A stretch of 14,695 bases of DNA from an uncultured Acetatifactor sp. (lineage in GTDB: Bacteria > Bacillota > Clostridia > Lachnospirales > Lachnospiraceae), in contig CAKRRD010000057.1 of the NCBI GenBank assembly GCA_934394815.1, positions 1-14,695 of the forward strand. The letters are read 5' to 3'. Positions 1-5,910 of the stretch are shown here, in pieces. The notes under the pieces are model-generated. The model was not told where the DNA came from. It saw only the letters and a program-made list of their open reading frames with translations, and did no database searches. Made by a program: the position numbers and the translations under genes. Numbering within the stretch: position 1 is the stretch's first letter; every line of letters starts with the position of its first letter.

Positions 1-347
1 TGGGCATAGTGAAAGAGAAGGTACCGCTTTGTACCCTCGACTTGTCCGAATCAGGGTACAGAGTAAGAGAAGATGCCACTTTGCACCCTCGGCTTGTCCG
101 AATCAGGGCACAGCGTGAGAAAAGATGCCACTTTGTACCCATGACTTATCCGGATCAGGGTACAGAGCCAGAGAAGATACTGTTTTGTACCCACGGTGTG
201 TCCGAATCAGGGCACAGCGTGAGAAAAGATACCTTTCTGTACCCTCGACTTGTCTTAATGTGGGTACAGCGCAGGAAGATATATCGCTCTGTACCCATAA
301 TTCTCGTTAGCGAGGGTACAACACCAGAATAATAAGAGTTTGTGCCC
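1..347. repeat. 52-bp tandem repeat array of alternating inverted half-sites (right end, truncated by window edge)
   Basis: GTACCC-type half-sites begin at 31, 83 (GCACCC), 135, 187, 239 and 291, then 342 (GTGCCC). GGGTAC-type half-sites begin at 2, 54, 106, 158, 210, 262 and 314. Every step is exactly 52 bp except the last GTACCC step, which is 51. This gives about 6.6 units, starting inside a unit, so the array continues to the left. Between half-sites the units share ACTTGTCCGAATCA and GAGAGAAGATGCCACTTT-like segments. Similarity falls towards the right; the last unit decays after 347. Each GTACCC can pair with the GGGTAC 23 bp downstream, and each GGGTAC with the GTACCC 29 bp further on, so two alternative hairpin registers exist. 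Because 52 is not a multiple of three, open frames through it repeat only every 52 residues and look fortuitous. No protein, phage or CRISPR origin is visible. Function unknown. Confidence 0.9.
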
Positions 348-375
348 ATGAAATATCAAATGCGGTCGCAAAAAC

Positions 376-413
376 AATGCTCACGTCGAACAGTAATTTT
401 CGCCGTGAGCATT
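376..413. terminator. Strong stem-loop, possible bidirectional terminator
   Basis: A 10-bp perfect stem joins AATGCTCACG (376-385) to CGTGAGCATT (404-413). After one mismatch it continues with CGAA/TTCG (387-390 with 399-402), leaving an 8-nt loop. On the plus strand it is followed by a weak TTGTTAAC tail. On the minus strand it is followed by GTTTTTGC, a better U-run. It could therefore end leftward transcription towards the repeat array, or rightward transcription of whatever lies upstream. It sits between the 52-bp array and the promoter of the metal-efflux operon. The rest of 348-468 is AT-rich with no gene seen. Confidence 0.5.
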
Positions 414-468
414 TGTTAACTCATTCCACTAACTTCCCATTTACATTACAAAAGATTTTAAAACACTA

Positions 469-496
469 TTGACTTTTTTCGTTCTTGTGGTAATAT
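469..496 (+). promoter_or_regulatory. Sigma-A promoter of the metal-efflux operon
   Basis: A TTGACT -35 box at 469-474 lies 16 bp before a TAATAT -10 box at 491-496. Both are close to the vegetative consensus. A start point near 503 is expected, which falls inside the palindrome at 500-521. Transcripts would then run through the HMA protein gene, the ATPase and probably the third gene. Confidence 0.7.
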
Positions 497-499
497 AAA

Positions 500-521
500 C
501 ATATGAACGATGGTTCATATG
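500..521. promoter_or_regulatory. Palindromic operator, ArsR/SmtB-type candidate
   Basis: This is a perfect inverted repeat with 9-bp arms, CATATGAAC (500-508) and GTTCATATG (513-521), around a GATG centre. It begins four bases after the -10 box, so a bound repressor would block transcription initiation. The ATATGAAC...GTTCATAT pattern resembles operators of the ArsR/SmtB metal-sensing repressors (CzrA, SmtB, CadC), and it precedes a zinc/cadmium-type efflux ATPase. The palindrome is seen directly; the family assignment is inference. No ArsR-family gene lies in this window, so the regulator would be encoded elsewhere. Confidence 0.7.
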
Positions 522-600
522 AATGAATATTAAATCTAAATGCAAATCATTAGCAACTAAAAAACAGGAAATGCTAATGGAGAAAGAGGAGGATATTACC

Positions 601-819
601 ATGAAGAAAACTTACAAGATTGAGGTAGACTGTGCAGCATGTGCTCTGAAGATGGAGGATGCAGCGAAGAAGGTAGAAGGCGTTACCGATGCAACCGTCA
701 GCTTCATGACCCAGAAGATGAAGGTGGAATTTGCTGATGGCAGCGATGAGAAGGCGGTTATGGAGAAAGTGGTAAAAGCCTGCAAGAGAGTAGAGGATGA
801 CTGTGAGATCTATTTATAA
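601..819 (+). CDS. Free-standing HMA-domain metal-binding protein
   Basis: This is a 72-residue cytosolic protein of the heavy-metal-associated (HMA) fold. The metal site is the CxxC motif Cys11-Ala-Ala-Cys14 in the sequence VDCAACALKME, close to the 'DCANC' form found in zinc/cadmium ATPase HMA domains rather than the 'GMTC' form typical of copper chaperones. Two further cysteines, Cys61 and Cys68, lie at the C-terminal end. The start at ATG 601 is chosen because AGAGGAGG lies about 9 nt upstream. An in-frame ATG at 523 would begin just beyond the operator without a ribosome binding site and would add a 26-residue non-HMA tail. The ATPase gene follows after 24 bp, and that ATPase has no HMA domain of its own. 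The likely role is to bind zinc, cadmium or a similar ion and buffer it or hand it to the pump. The metal preference is inferred. Confidence 0.9.
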   Translation: MKKTYKIEVDCAACALKMEDAAKKVEGVTDATVSFMTQKMKVEFADGSDEKAVMEKVVKACKRVEDDCEIYL

Positions 820-843
820 GGTGCTCTCGGAAAAGAGGAAGCT

Positions 844-2715
844 ATGACAAAGAAACAGAAAAAAGTACTGGTCCGCATTATTGTGGCGGCGGTATTATTG
901 ATTATTTTGCATTTTGTACCGCTGGAAGGTATCTGGCTGGGACTGTTGTACCTGATCCCTTATGCGGTCATCGGCTATGATATTCTCAGAAAAGCCGTGC
1001 TGGGAATTATGCACGGAGAAGTGTTTGACGAGAACTTCCTGATGGCGGTGGCTACGGTAGGCGCCATGGGACTGGGAGAATATTCCGAAGGTGTGGCCGT
1101 TATGCTGTTCTACCAGATCGGCGAACTGTTCCAGGCGGTAGCCGTGGGCAAGAGCCGTCAGAACATCAGCGCCCTGATGGATATCCGTCCGGATTATGCC
1201 AACATTGAGGCGGAGGACGGCAGCTTAGAGCAGGTAGATCCCGACGATGTAGAGATTGGAACCGTGATCGTGGTTCGTCCCGGTGAGAAAGTTCCTATCG
1301 ACGGTGTGGTAGTGGAAGGAACTTCCACGCTGAATACCAGTGCTCTGACCGGTGAAAGTGTTCCCAGAGAGATCACCGTGGATCAGGATGTGATCAGCGG
1401 CTGTGTGAATCTGACCGGCCTTTTAAAGATCCGTACCACCAGGGAATTCGGAGAATCCACCGTATCCAAGATTCTGGATCTGGTAGAGAACTCCAGTATG
1501 AAGAAGTCCAAATCTGAGAACTTTATTACAAAGTTCGCAAGATATTATACCCCGGCAGTCTGCTACAGTGCACTGGCACTGGCAATCCTGCCTCCTGTGA
1601 TCAACCTGATCATGGGCAACCCGGCAGCCTGGAGCACCTGGATCATCCGTGCTCTGACTTTCCTGGTAATCAGCTGCCCCTGTGCACTGGTCATTTCCAT
1701 TCCGCTTTCTTTCTTCGGTGGAATCGGGGCGGCAAGTGCCTGCGGTATTCTGGTGAAGGGTTCCAATTATCTGGAAGCACTGTCCGAGACGAAATATGTG
1801 GTATTTGATAAGACCGGCACTCTGACCAAGGGTGTATTTGATGTAACGGGTATTTACCCCGGCAGGGATTTCACAGAGGAGGAACTGCTGGAATATGCCG
1901 CTTATGCGGAAAGTTATTCCAGTCATCCCATCAGCAAGAGCCTGAAGACCGCTTATGGCAAGGAACTGGAGGCTTCCAATGTAAGTGATGTGGAAGAGAT
2001 CAGCGGACACGGTGTTACCGCCAAAGTAAACGGCAGGCAGGTAGCCGCCGGTAATGCGAAACTGATGAAGAGTCTGCATCTGGCCTATACGGAAAATACC
2101 GGTGTAGGTACGGTGGTTCATGTAGCGGTAGACGGTAAATATGCCGGGTACATCCTGATCTCCGATGTGATCAAGGACGGTGCGAAGGAAGCTATTGCCT
2201 CCCTGAAAAATTCCGGTGTGAAGAAATGCGTTATGCTGACCGGTGACAGCAAAACAGTTGCAGAACATGTGGCCGGTGAGTTAAAATTGGATGAGGTACA
2301 CAGCGAACTGCTTCCCGCAGACAAGGTAAGCTGCGTGGAGAAGCTGTTACAGGACAAGAGCGTGAAGGAAAAGCTGGCATTCGTAGGCGACGGTATCAAC
2401 GATGCACCGGTACTGTCCCGGGCGGATATCGGTATTGCCATGGGAGCGCTTGGCTCCGATGCGGCCATTGAAGCGGCAGATGTGGTTCTGATGGATGACA
2501 ACCCTGCCAAGATCGCTCTGGCAATGCGGATTTCCCGGAAATGTCTGCGCATCGTATACGAGAACATCGTATTTGCGCTGGCAGTTAAGGGCATCTGTCT
2601 GATCCTGGGTGCGCTGGGTATCGCCAACATGTGGGTCGCTATCTTTGCAGATGTAGGAGTTATGGTACTGGCTGTTCTCAATGCTGTGAGATGCCTGCAT
2701 GTAAAACAGGACTAA
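844..2715 (+). CDS. Zinc/cadmium-type heavy-metal-translocating P1B ATPase
   Basis: A 623-residue integral membrane pump that uses ATP to export soft divalent metal ions. The P-type hallmarks are all present: TGES actuator loop at 169-172, CPC metal-binding motif in the membrane at 278-280, phosphorylation motif DKTGT with Asp322, the P1B-specific HP dipeptide at His361-Pro362, and GDGINDAP at 515-522. The last membrane helix carries Asp603 in an ADVG motif, characteristic of the zinc/cadmium/lead class (P1B-2, ZntA/CadA type) and not of copper pumps. Two hydrophobic segments lie at about 9-48, two at about 65-100, two around 235-295 and a final pair near 570-615. The N-terminal HMA domain usual in ZntA/CadA is missing; the protein starts just before the first helix, and the HMA domain is the separate gene upstream. 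An AGAGGA ribosome binding site (834-839) supports the start. A zntA/cadA-like name fits, but the exact metal cannot be told from sequence. Confidence 0.95.
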   Translation: MTKKQKKVLVRIIVAAVLLIILHFVPLEGIWLGLLYLIPYAVIGYDILRKAVLGIMHGEVFDENFLMAVATVGAMGLGEYSEGVAVMLFYQIGELFQAVAVGKSRQNISALMDIRPDYANIEAEDGSLEQVDPDDVEIGTVIVVRPGEKVPIDGVVVEGTSTLNTSALTGESVPREITVDQDVISGCVNLTGLLKIRTTREFGESTVSKILDLVENSSMKKSKSENFITKFARYYTPAVCYSALALAILPPVINLIMGNPAAWSTWIIRALTFLVISCPCALVISIPLSFFGGIGAASACGILVKGSNYLEALSETKYVVFDKTGTLTKGVFDVTGIYPGRDFTEEELLEYAAYAESYSSHPISKSLKTAYGKELEASNVSDVEEISGHGVTAKVNGRQVAAGNAKLMKSLHLAYTENTGVGTVVHVAVDGKYAGYILISDVIKDGAKEAIASLKNSGVKKCVMLTGDSKTVAEHVAGELKLDEVHSELLPADKVSCVEKLLQDKSVKEKLAFVGDGINDAPVLSRADIGIAMGALGSDAAIEAADVVLMDDNPAKIALAMRISRKCLRIVYENIVFALAVKGICLILGALGIANMWVAIFADVGVMVLAVLNAVRCLHVKQD

Positions 2716-2730
2716 ACAGCGGGTGAGAGA

Positions 2731-3486
2731 ATGCAGCAATTATTTTCAGAGATTACGACACTGTGCGGGAACGAACAATTTCTGCACGGTGTTATGAAAA
2801 AATATCATTATGATCCGGAGGAATATCCCAATCTGAAACAGATAGCGCAACAGATGGTTCCCTGTCTGGAGGCGGAAGCGGGATGGCAGGACAGAGATTT
2901 CGAAGAGACTATTCCCCGGGGGGAACGGTCTTTTCTGGCTGTTGGCATTACGTTGGGAAAAGGGATCGATGATCTGCAGGAAAAGTACTTGCGGGATGGT
3001 CATCTGACAGAAAGTTATATGATTGAGGTGCTGTCCAGCGAATTATTATTAAAAAGCTATCAGTCCTATACGGAGTGGGTGGCCGCCCACAGGGATCTGC
3101 ATGTGGCCAGGCTGCATTTCCTGGGATCGGAGGATCCGAAGGCCGGGAATCCCGGATCAGAGACTATGGAAGCCCGGGGTTCCCATCAGAAATTATGCAA
3201 CCGGTTGCGCCTGGAAAATCTGCCCATGCTGTTGCAGGAATTACAAATGCCTGTTACCTGTAATGAAGCTTACTGCATGATTCCCAAAAAGAGTGTGGTA
3301 TTTTACGCGGAACTGACAGAGGATGCTTTCACCCGATGTGCCGGGATCTGTCTGGGATGTGGCAGGAGAGACTGTCCGAACCGCATGGAGGAGAAGGAGA
3401 ATTTCCCGCTGCATTTTGCAGATATGACGGATCGCCCGTTGTCTTATGGCTATGCGAAAATTTTTTCCAAAGCGGATGCAAAATAA
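2731..3486 (+). CDS. Cysteine-cluster protein, tentatively MetH activation-domain-like
   Basis: A 251-residue soluble protein starting 15 bp after the ATPase stop, so probably co-transcribed; GGGTGAG (2721-2727) may serve as the ribosome binding site. No signal peptide or membrane segment is seen. The N-terminal half includes a stretch near residues 60-110 (FLAVGITLG... then LSSELLLKSYQSYTEW), and the C-terminal half has YCMIPKKSVVFYAEL followed by a cysteine cluster: Cys203-x3-Cys207-x2-Cys210-x4-Cys215, ending CPNR. This layout (ATLG segment, 'PKKSV' strand, then cysteines ending CPxR) resembles small clostridial proteins annotated as vitamin B12-dependent methionine synthase activation domain. 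The glycine-rich SAM-binding region of that family is not clearly preserved here, so the match is tentative. The four cysteines could hold an Fe-S cluster or a metal, which would suit the metal-efflux context. Function unproven. Confidence 0.75.
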   Translation: MQQLFSEITTLCGNEQFLHGVMKKYHYDPEEYPNLKQIAQQMVPCLEAEAGWQDRDFEETIPRGERSFLAVGITLGKGIDDLQEKYLRDGHLTESYMIEVLSSELLLKSYQSYTEWVAAHRDLHVARLHFLGSEDPKAGNPGSETMEARGSHQKLCNRLRLENLPMLLQELQMPVTCNEAYCMIPKKSVVFYAELTEDAFTRCAGICLGCGRRDCPNRMEEKENFPLHFADMTDRPLSYGYAKIFSKADAK

Positions 3487-3534
3487 GCGTATAGCGTACA
3501 AAACGGCAAGATGTATTGTCCGAAATATTAAAAT

Positions 3535-3553
3535 TCTGATAAGATTTATCAGA
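3535..3553. other. 8-bp stem-loop in the intergenic region
   Basis: TCTGATAA (3535-3542) and TTATCAGA (3546-3553) form a perfect 8-bp stem with a 3-nt loop. No U-run follows on the plus strand. On the minus strand an ATTTTAAT stretch follows. It lies immediately before the candidate promoter at 3558-3586 and could be a weak terminator or a protein-binding site. Confidence 0.45.
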
Positions 3554-3557
3554 CGAC

Positions 3558-3586
3558 TTGTAAGTGCAGACAGAATATGGTATGAT
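3558..3586 (+). promoter_or_regulatory. Candidate sigma-A promoter
   Basis: TTGTAA (3558-3563) is followed, after exactly 17 bp, by TATGAT (3581-3586). The expected start point near 3593 is only about 8 bases before the terminator hairpin at 3601. Its product is therefore either a very short RNA or a leader whose extension to the gene at 3815 depends on readthrough. Confidence 0.5.
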
Positions 3587-3600
3587 GCAATCACTTTCAG

Positions 3601-3640
3601 AGAGGAAAGATATCGTGGATGCGATGTCTTTCCTCTTTTG
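3601..3640 (+). terminator. Intrinsic terminator
   Basis: AGAGGAAAGATATCG (3601-3615) pairs with CGATGTCTTTCCTCT (3622-3636) over 15 bp with a single T-G wobble and a 6-nt loop, followed by TTTTG. It is well placed to end the metal-efflux operon, whose last stop is at 3486. It also lies directly after the promoter candidate at 3558-3586. Confidence 0.75.
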
Positions 3641-3745
3641 TGTATATGATGAGCCAAGTATAGATCTGTGCTTGCACAACAAGAATCTGTATTTGGCGAA
3701 TGTATATCATCGAGCTTTTAAGCGAGATAGTATACGAAGTAAACA

Positions 3746-3773
3746 AATCGAGCAGGAGTCAGCCTGCTCGATT
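3746..3773. other. Perfect 11-bp stem-loop upstream of the RAM-domain gene
   Basis: AATCGAGCAGG (3746-3756) and CCTGCTCGATT (3763-3773) pair perfectly around a 6-nt loop. On the plus strand the stem is followed by ATAGGG, so it is not a standard rightward terminator. On the minus strand it is followed by TGTTTACTT. It ends 41 bp before the start at 3815, and could be a leftward terminator, a leader structure or an operator. Confidence 0.6.
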
Positions 3774-3814
3774 ATAGGGTGAGCGAGTGAAAAACTTGGG
3801 AAAAGAGGTGGCTT

Positions 3815-4051
3815 ATGGAAGTGTTTTTAGAAGTTACGGTACAGCATAAAAAATATCATGCAGGATTTATGGACAGAATGCGGCAGCAGCCGGAGGTTAC
3901 CTTATGCTATCAGGTGGAGGGAGAATATGATTTTCTCGTGAAAGCGGACGTAACCTCAGAAAAGGAACTGGAAAAACTGGAGCGCAGCGTGCGTAAGATC
4001 AACGGTGTCTGCGGGGTACAGCCGGTCTATGCGCTGCAGGAGATCATCTGA
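3815..4051 (+). CDS. Stand-alone Lrp/AsnC ligand-binding (RAM) domain protein
   Basis: A 78-residue protein consisting of an alpha/beta RAM domain, as found at the C-terminus of Lrp/AsnC regulators, where it binds amino acids and drives oligomerisation. Visible features are the opening strand FLEVTVQ, the central 'VEGEYDFLVKADV' core (usual form GxxDxxLxV) at about residues 34-46, a helix with paired charges, and the closing GVCGVQPVYAL strand. The N-terminal helix-turn-helix present in full-length Lrp proteins (about 150 residues) is absent, and nothing upstream encodes one, so this is not obviously a recent truncation. AAGAGGTGG (3803-3811) is a good ribosome binding site. Stand-alone RAM proteins are known in bacteria and archaea and may bind amino acids or modulate full-length Lrp paralogues. 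Its stop (4049-4051) directly abuts the stop of the convergent protease gene. Confidence 0.85.
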   Translation: MEVFLEVTVQHKKYHAGFMDRMRQQPEVTLCYQVEGEYDFLVKADVTSEKELEKLERSVRKINGVCGVQPVYALQEII

Positions 4052-5785
4052 CTATACCCGCAGCAGGGCATTGAAGGTCTCTTCCAGATTCAGGCGGCCA
4101 TAGCCCCAGTCCCGGTTGGGATAGGACAGCCCCGGGGTGCGCAGGGCGCCGCGGATGAAATAACTGCGGATTTCCCGGCTTTCCGCCAGCCGGTTGTTTC
4201 CTTCAATGACGGCCCACTGGAAAAACTGTGCTACGGCTCCTGCGATGATAGCGGCAGCCAGACTGCTTCCCGTGCGGCGGCCGCGGATCGTGGAGACATT
4301 GACTCCGGGAGCCGCCAGATCCGGACGGATCTGTCCCGTGCGCCCGAAGCCCCTGCCGGACTCCACGTAGAAACTGTTATTTTCCGCATTGTAAGTAGAG
4401 ACACTCAGAACCTCCGGAGCCATGGAAGGTTCTGTCAGAGTCATATAAGGGTCGGGATTCAGAAAATACACAGGAACGTTTAAGAATTCCGTGATGGGCA
4501 GCCACATGTGAAAGCTGCCGTTGTATAAGCTGCCGGAGGCGGAGACGCGGAAGGTCCAGATGCCGGGAGTGGGATTCTGGATCCGAAGGAGGAACAGTTC
4601 CTCTCCGGAATTTTCTTCCACCAGAGCAGAGTCGATTGTGACTCTGCTTTTTTCGTAGATAAAAGAATAAGTGACACTCTGCTGTAACCCCAGACGCAGT
4701 TCGGGGATCGTCTCTCCGCCGGGGGTGCGGACGCTTAAGTTGAAAGCATCCGGGAGAGTCCCCCAGAGTTCCAGCCAGAAACCGATACAGCCATTGCTGA
4801 CCCGGATCTCCACGTCCCGGGCAGTGCCTTCCGGAGTCTGGCTGTTTAACATGCCATGATAGTGGTGGGAAGCATTACCTTCATTTCCGCCGCAGATCAC
4901 GGCGGCGCGGCTTCTGCGGACCGCGAGGGAGGAAAGATACCGGGACAGAGCGGAGCTTCCTGCATGATCTCCCTGATTTGTGCCCAGCCCCAGACAGATG
5001 ACCACCGGCCGTTCAAAGAGACGCACGAAGGACTCCGCATATCGGATGCCCAGCATAATGTCATTTTCCTGATAGGCGGGGACATTCTCCGGTACCAGAT
5101 AAAAGCTGCGCAGGTATTGTTTGCACTCTTTGAGTTTCACCACAACGATATCCGCATTCGGGGCGGCACCGGTATAAGGACTGCCCTGCCGCACCACACT
5201 TCCGGCGGCAACTCCGGCCAGAACGCTGCCGTGGCCATTCTCATCCCGGGAGGGAACGACGGAATAAGGATCCTCGGAACGCAGCGCCCGATTGATGTCC
5301 TCTCTGTGGTATTCGGAACCGTATTTTAACCCTTCCGGAGGGGTGCCGGTCTGAATTGTCTGATCCCAGAGAGCCAGAATACGACTGTTCCCGGTCTCAT
5401 CCAGAAAGGCAGGATCCCGGTAATCAATGCCGGTATCGATAAAACAGAGGATCACTCCCTGCCCGGTGAGATTCAGAGGGGGACGTTGAACCTGTGTGAT
5501 GCCGCTGGCAATCAGGCTTTCCGGGTCAAAAGGAGTTTCCACCGGTGGCTGAGGGGACGCATCGGAAGGAGACAGCTGCATCAGTCCGTAGAGCTTCGGC
5601 ATGTTGGGGTAGGGGAAAAAATCCATATCCGGACTGCGGATGCCCAGCCGGCTCAGATACAGGATCAGGAATTCCTCTCCGATACTTTCATAACAGTCGA
5701 TCCCTTCCTGAAGAAATTCCGAAGCAGAAAAATCCGTAATAATGTCGTAAGTGTCCTCCGACAGGATCATTTCTTTACAATCCAT
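4052..5785 (-). CDS. Csp-like subtilisin family (S8) serine protease
   Basis: A 577-residue protease resembling the clostridial Csp group, whose best-known members process the cortex lytic enzyme pro-SleC during spore germination. The catalytic triad appears intact: Asp117 in FIDTGIDY, His185 in ENGHGSVLAG, and Ser508 in TGSSLAAAIIAG, where the usual GTS is GSS. Asn301 in CGGNEG fits the oxyanion-hole position. Residues 1-105 look like a short prodomain. The long insert between Asn301 and Ser508 is typical of Csp-like proteases. No signal peptide is evident, which fits action inside the sporangium or spore. The start is CAT at 5783-5785, with AGGGA about 11 nt upstream on the minus strand. 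The gene is divergent from the membrane-protein operon and convergent with the RAM-domain gene. The specific substrate is unknown, since Lachnospiraceae often carry several such paralogues. Confidence 0.9.
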   Translation of the reverse strand: MDCKEMILSEDTYDIITDFSASEFLQEGIDCYESIGEEFLILYLSRLGIRSPDMDFFPYPNMPKLYGLMQLSPSDASPQPPVETPFDPESLIASGITQVQRPPLNLTGQGVILCFIDTGIDYRDPAFLDETGNSRILALWDQTIQTGTPPEGLKYGSEYHREDINRALRSEDPYSVVPSRDENGHGSVLAGVAAGSVVRQGSPYTGAAPNADIVVVKLKECKQYLRSFYLVPENVPAYQENDIMLGIRYAESFVRLFERPVVICLGLGTNQGDHAGSSALSRYLSSLAVRRSRAAVICGGNEGNASHHYHGMLNSQTPEGTARDVEIRVSNGCIGFWLELWGTLPDAFNLSVRTPGGETIPELRLGLQQSVTYSFIYEKSRVTIDSALVEENSGEELFLLRIQNPTPGIWTFRVSASGSLYNGSFHMWLPITEFLNVPVYFLNPDPYMTLTEPSMAPEVLSVSTYNAENNSFYVESGRGFGRTGQIRPDLAAPGVNVSTIRGRRTGSSLAAAIIAGAVAQFFQWAVIEGNNRLAESREIRSYFIRGALRTPGLSYPNRDWGYGRLNLEETFNALLRV

Positions 5786-5815
5786 GAGCGCTTTGTTCCC
5801 TGTTGCAAACGTTAG

Positions 5816-5845
5816 ATTATACTATGCGCAAAGGCCGCTTTTGTT
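5816..5845 (-). promoter_or_regulatory. Candidate promoter of the Csp-like protease, possibly sporulation-type
   Basis: Read on the minus strand, CATAGTATA occupies 5826-5818 and overlaps TATAAT at 5821-5816. CATAnnnTA matches the -10 pattern of the mother-cell sigma factors E and K, while TATAAT alone would suit sigma A. No good TTGACA-like -35 lies 16-18 bp upstream. An AACA (5845-5842) lies 15 bp upstream of CATA, reminiscent of a sigma-K -35. The leader to the start codon would be roughly 25 nt. The sigma class is inference. Confidence 0.4.
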
Positions 5846-5872
5846 GCATATTCCCTTATATAATGATAAAAT
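5844..5872 (+). promoter_or_regulatory. Candidate sigma-A promoter of the membrane-protein operon
   Basis: TTGCAT (5844-5849) is followed after 17 bp by TAAAAT (5867-5872). The region between is AT-rich and also contains TATAATG. The start codon at 5911 is about 39 bp downstream of the -10 box, with AAGGAG (5897-5902) as ribosome binding site. This -35 overlaps the minus-strand promoter candidate for the divergent protease gene. Confidence 0.5.
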
Positions 5873-5910
5873 AAACAGGTTATTACAACCAAGGACAAGG
5901 AGCCGCATTT

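Larger units (their letters stand above)
3487..3814. other. 328-bp intergenic region without a credible gene
   Basis: The short open frames here (starts at 3446 and at GTG 3564) lack ribosome binding sites, run across hairpins and resemble no known family. What is visible is a small hairpin at 3535-3553, a sigma-A-like promoter at 3558-3586, an intrinsic terminator at 3601-3640 and a second clean hairpin at 3746-3773. These are listed separately. The segment 3641-3745 is AT-rich and shows nothing further that can be supported. Confidence 0.7.

Noticed and set aside
9..332. Open frame of 107 codons through the 52-bp array
   Set aside because: It starts with GTG at the window edge without a visible ribosome binding site, and other frames are open too because the repeat lacks stops. 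A 52-bp period does not keep frame. No known family is recognisable.
1..347. CRISPR array
   Set aside because: The whole 52-bp unit repeats; there are no unique spacers of constant length between short identical repeats, and no cas genes are seen.
523..600. Longer start for the HMA protein at ATG 523
   Set aside because: The ATG begins just after the operator palindrome with no ribosome binding site, and the added residues are not part of the HMA fold. ATG 601 has AGAGGAGG upstream.
1423..2268. 281-codon minus-strand frame inside the ATPase gene
   Set aside because: It is antisense to a gene with all P-type ATPase motifs intact and resembles no protein family; it is a shadow of codon bias.
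3564..3782. 72-codon frame between the efflux operon and the RAM-domain gene
   Set aside because: GTG start without a ribosome binding site, crosses the terminator hairpin and part of the second hairpin, with no recognisable family.
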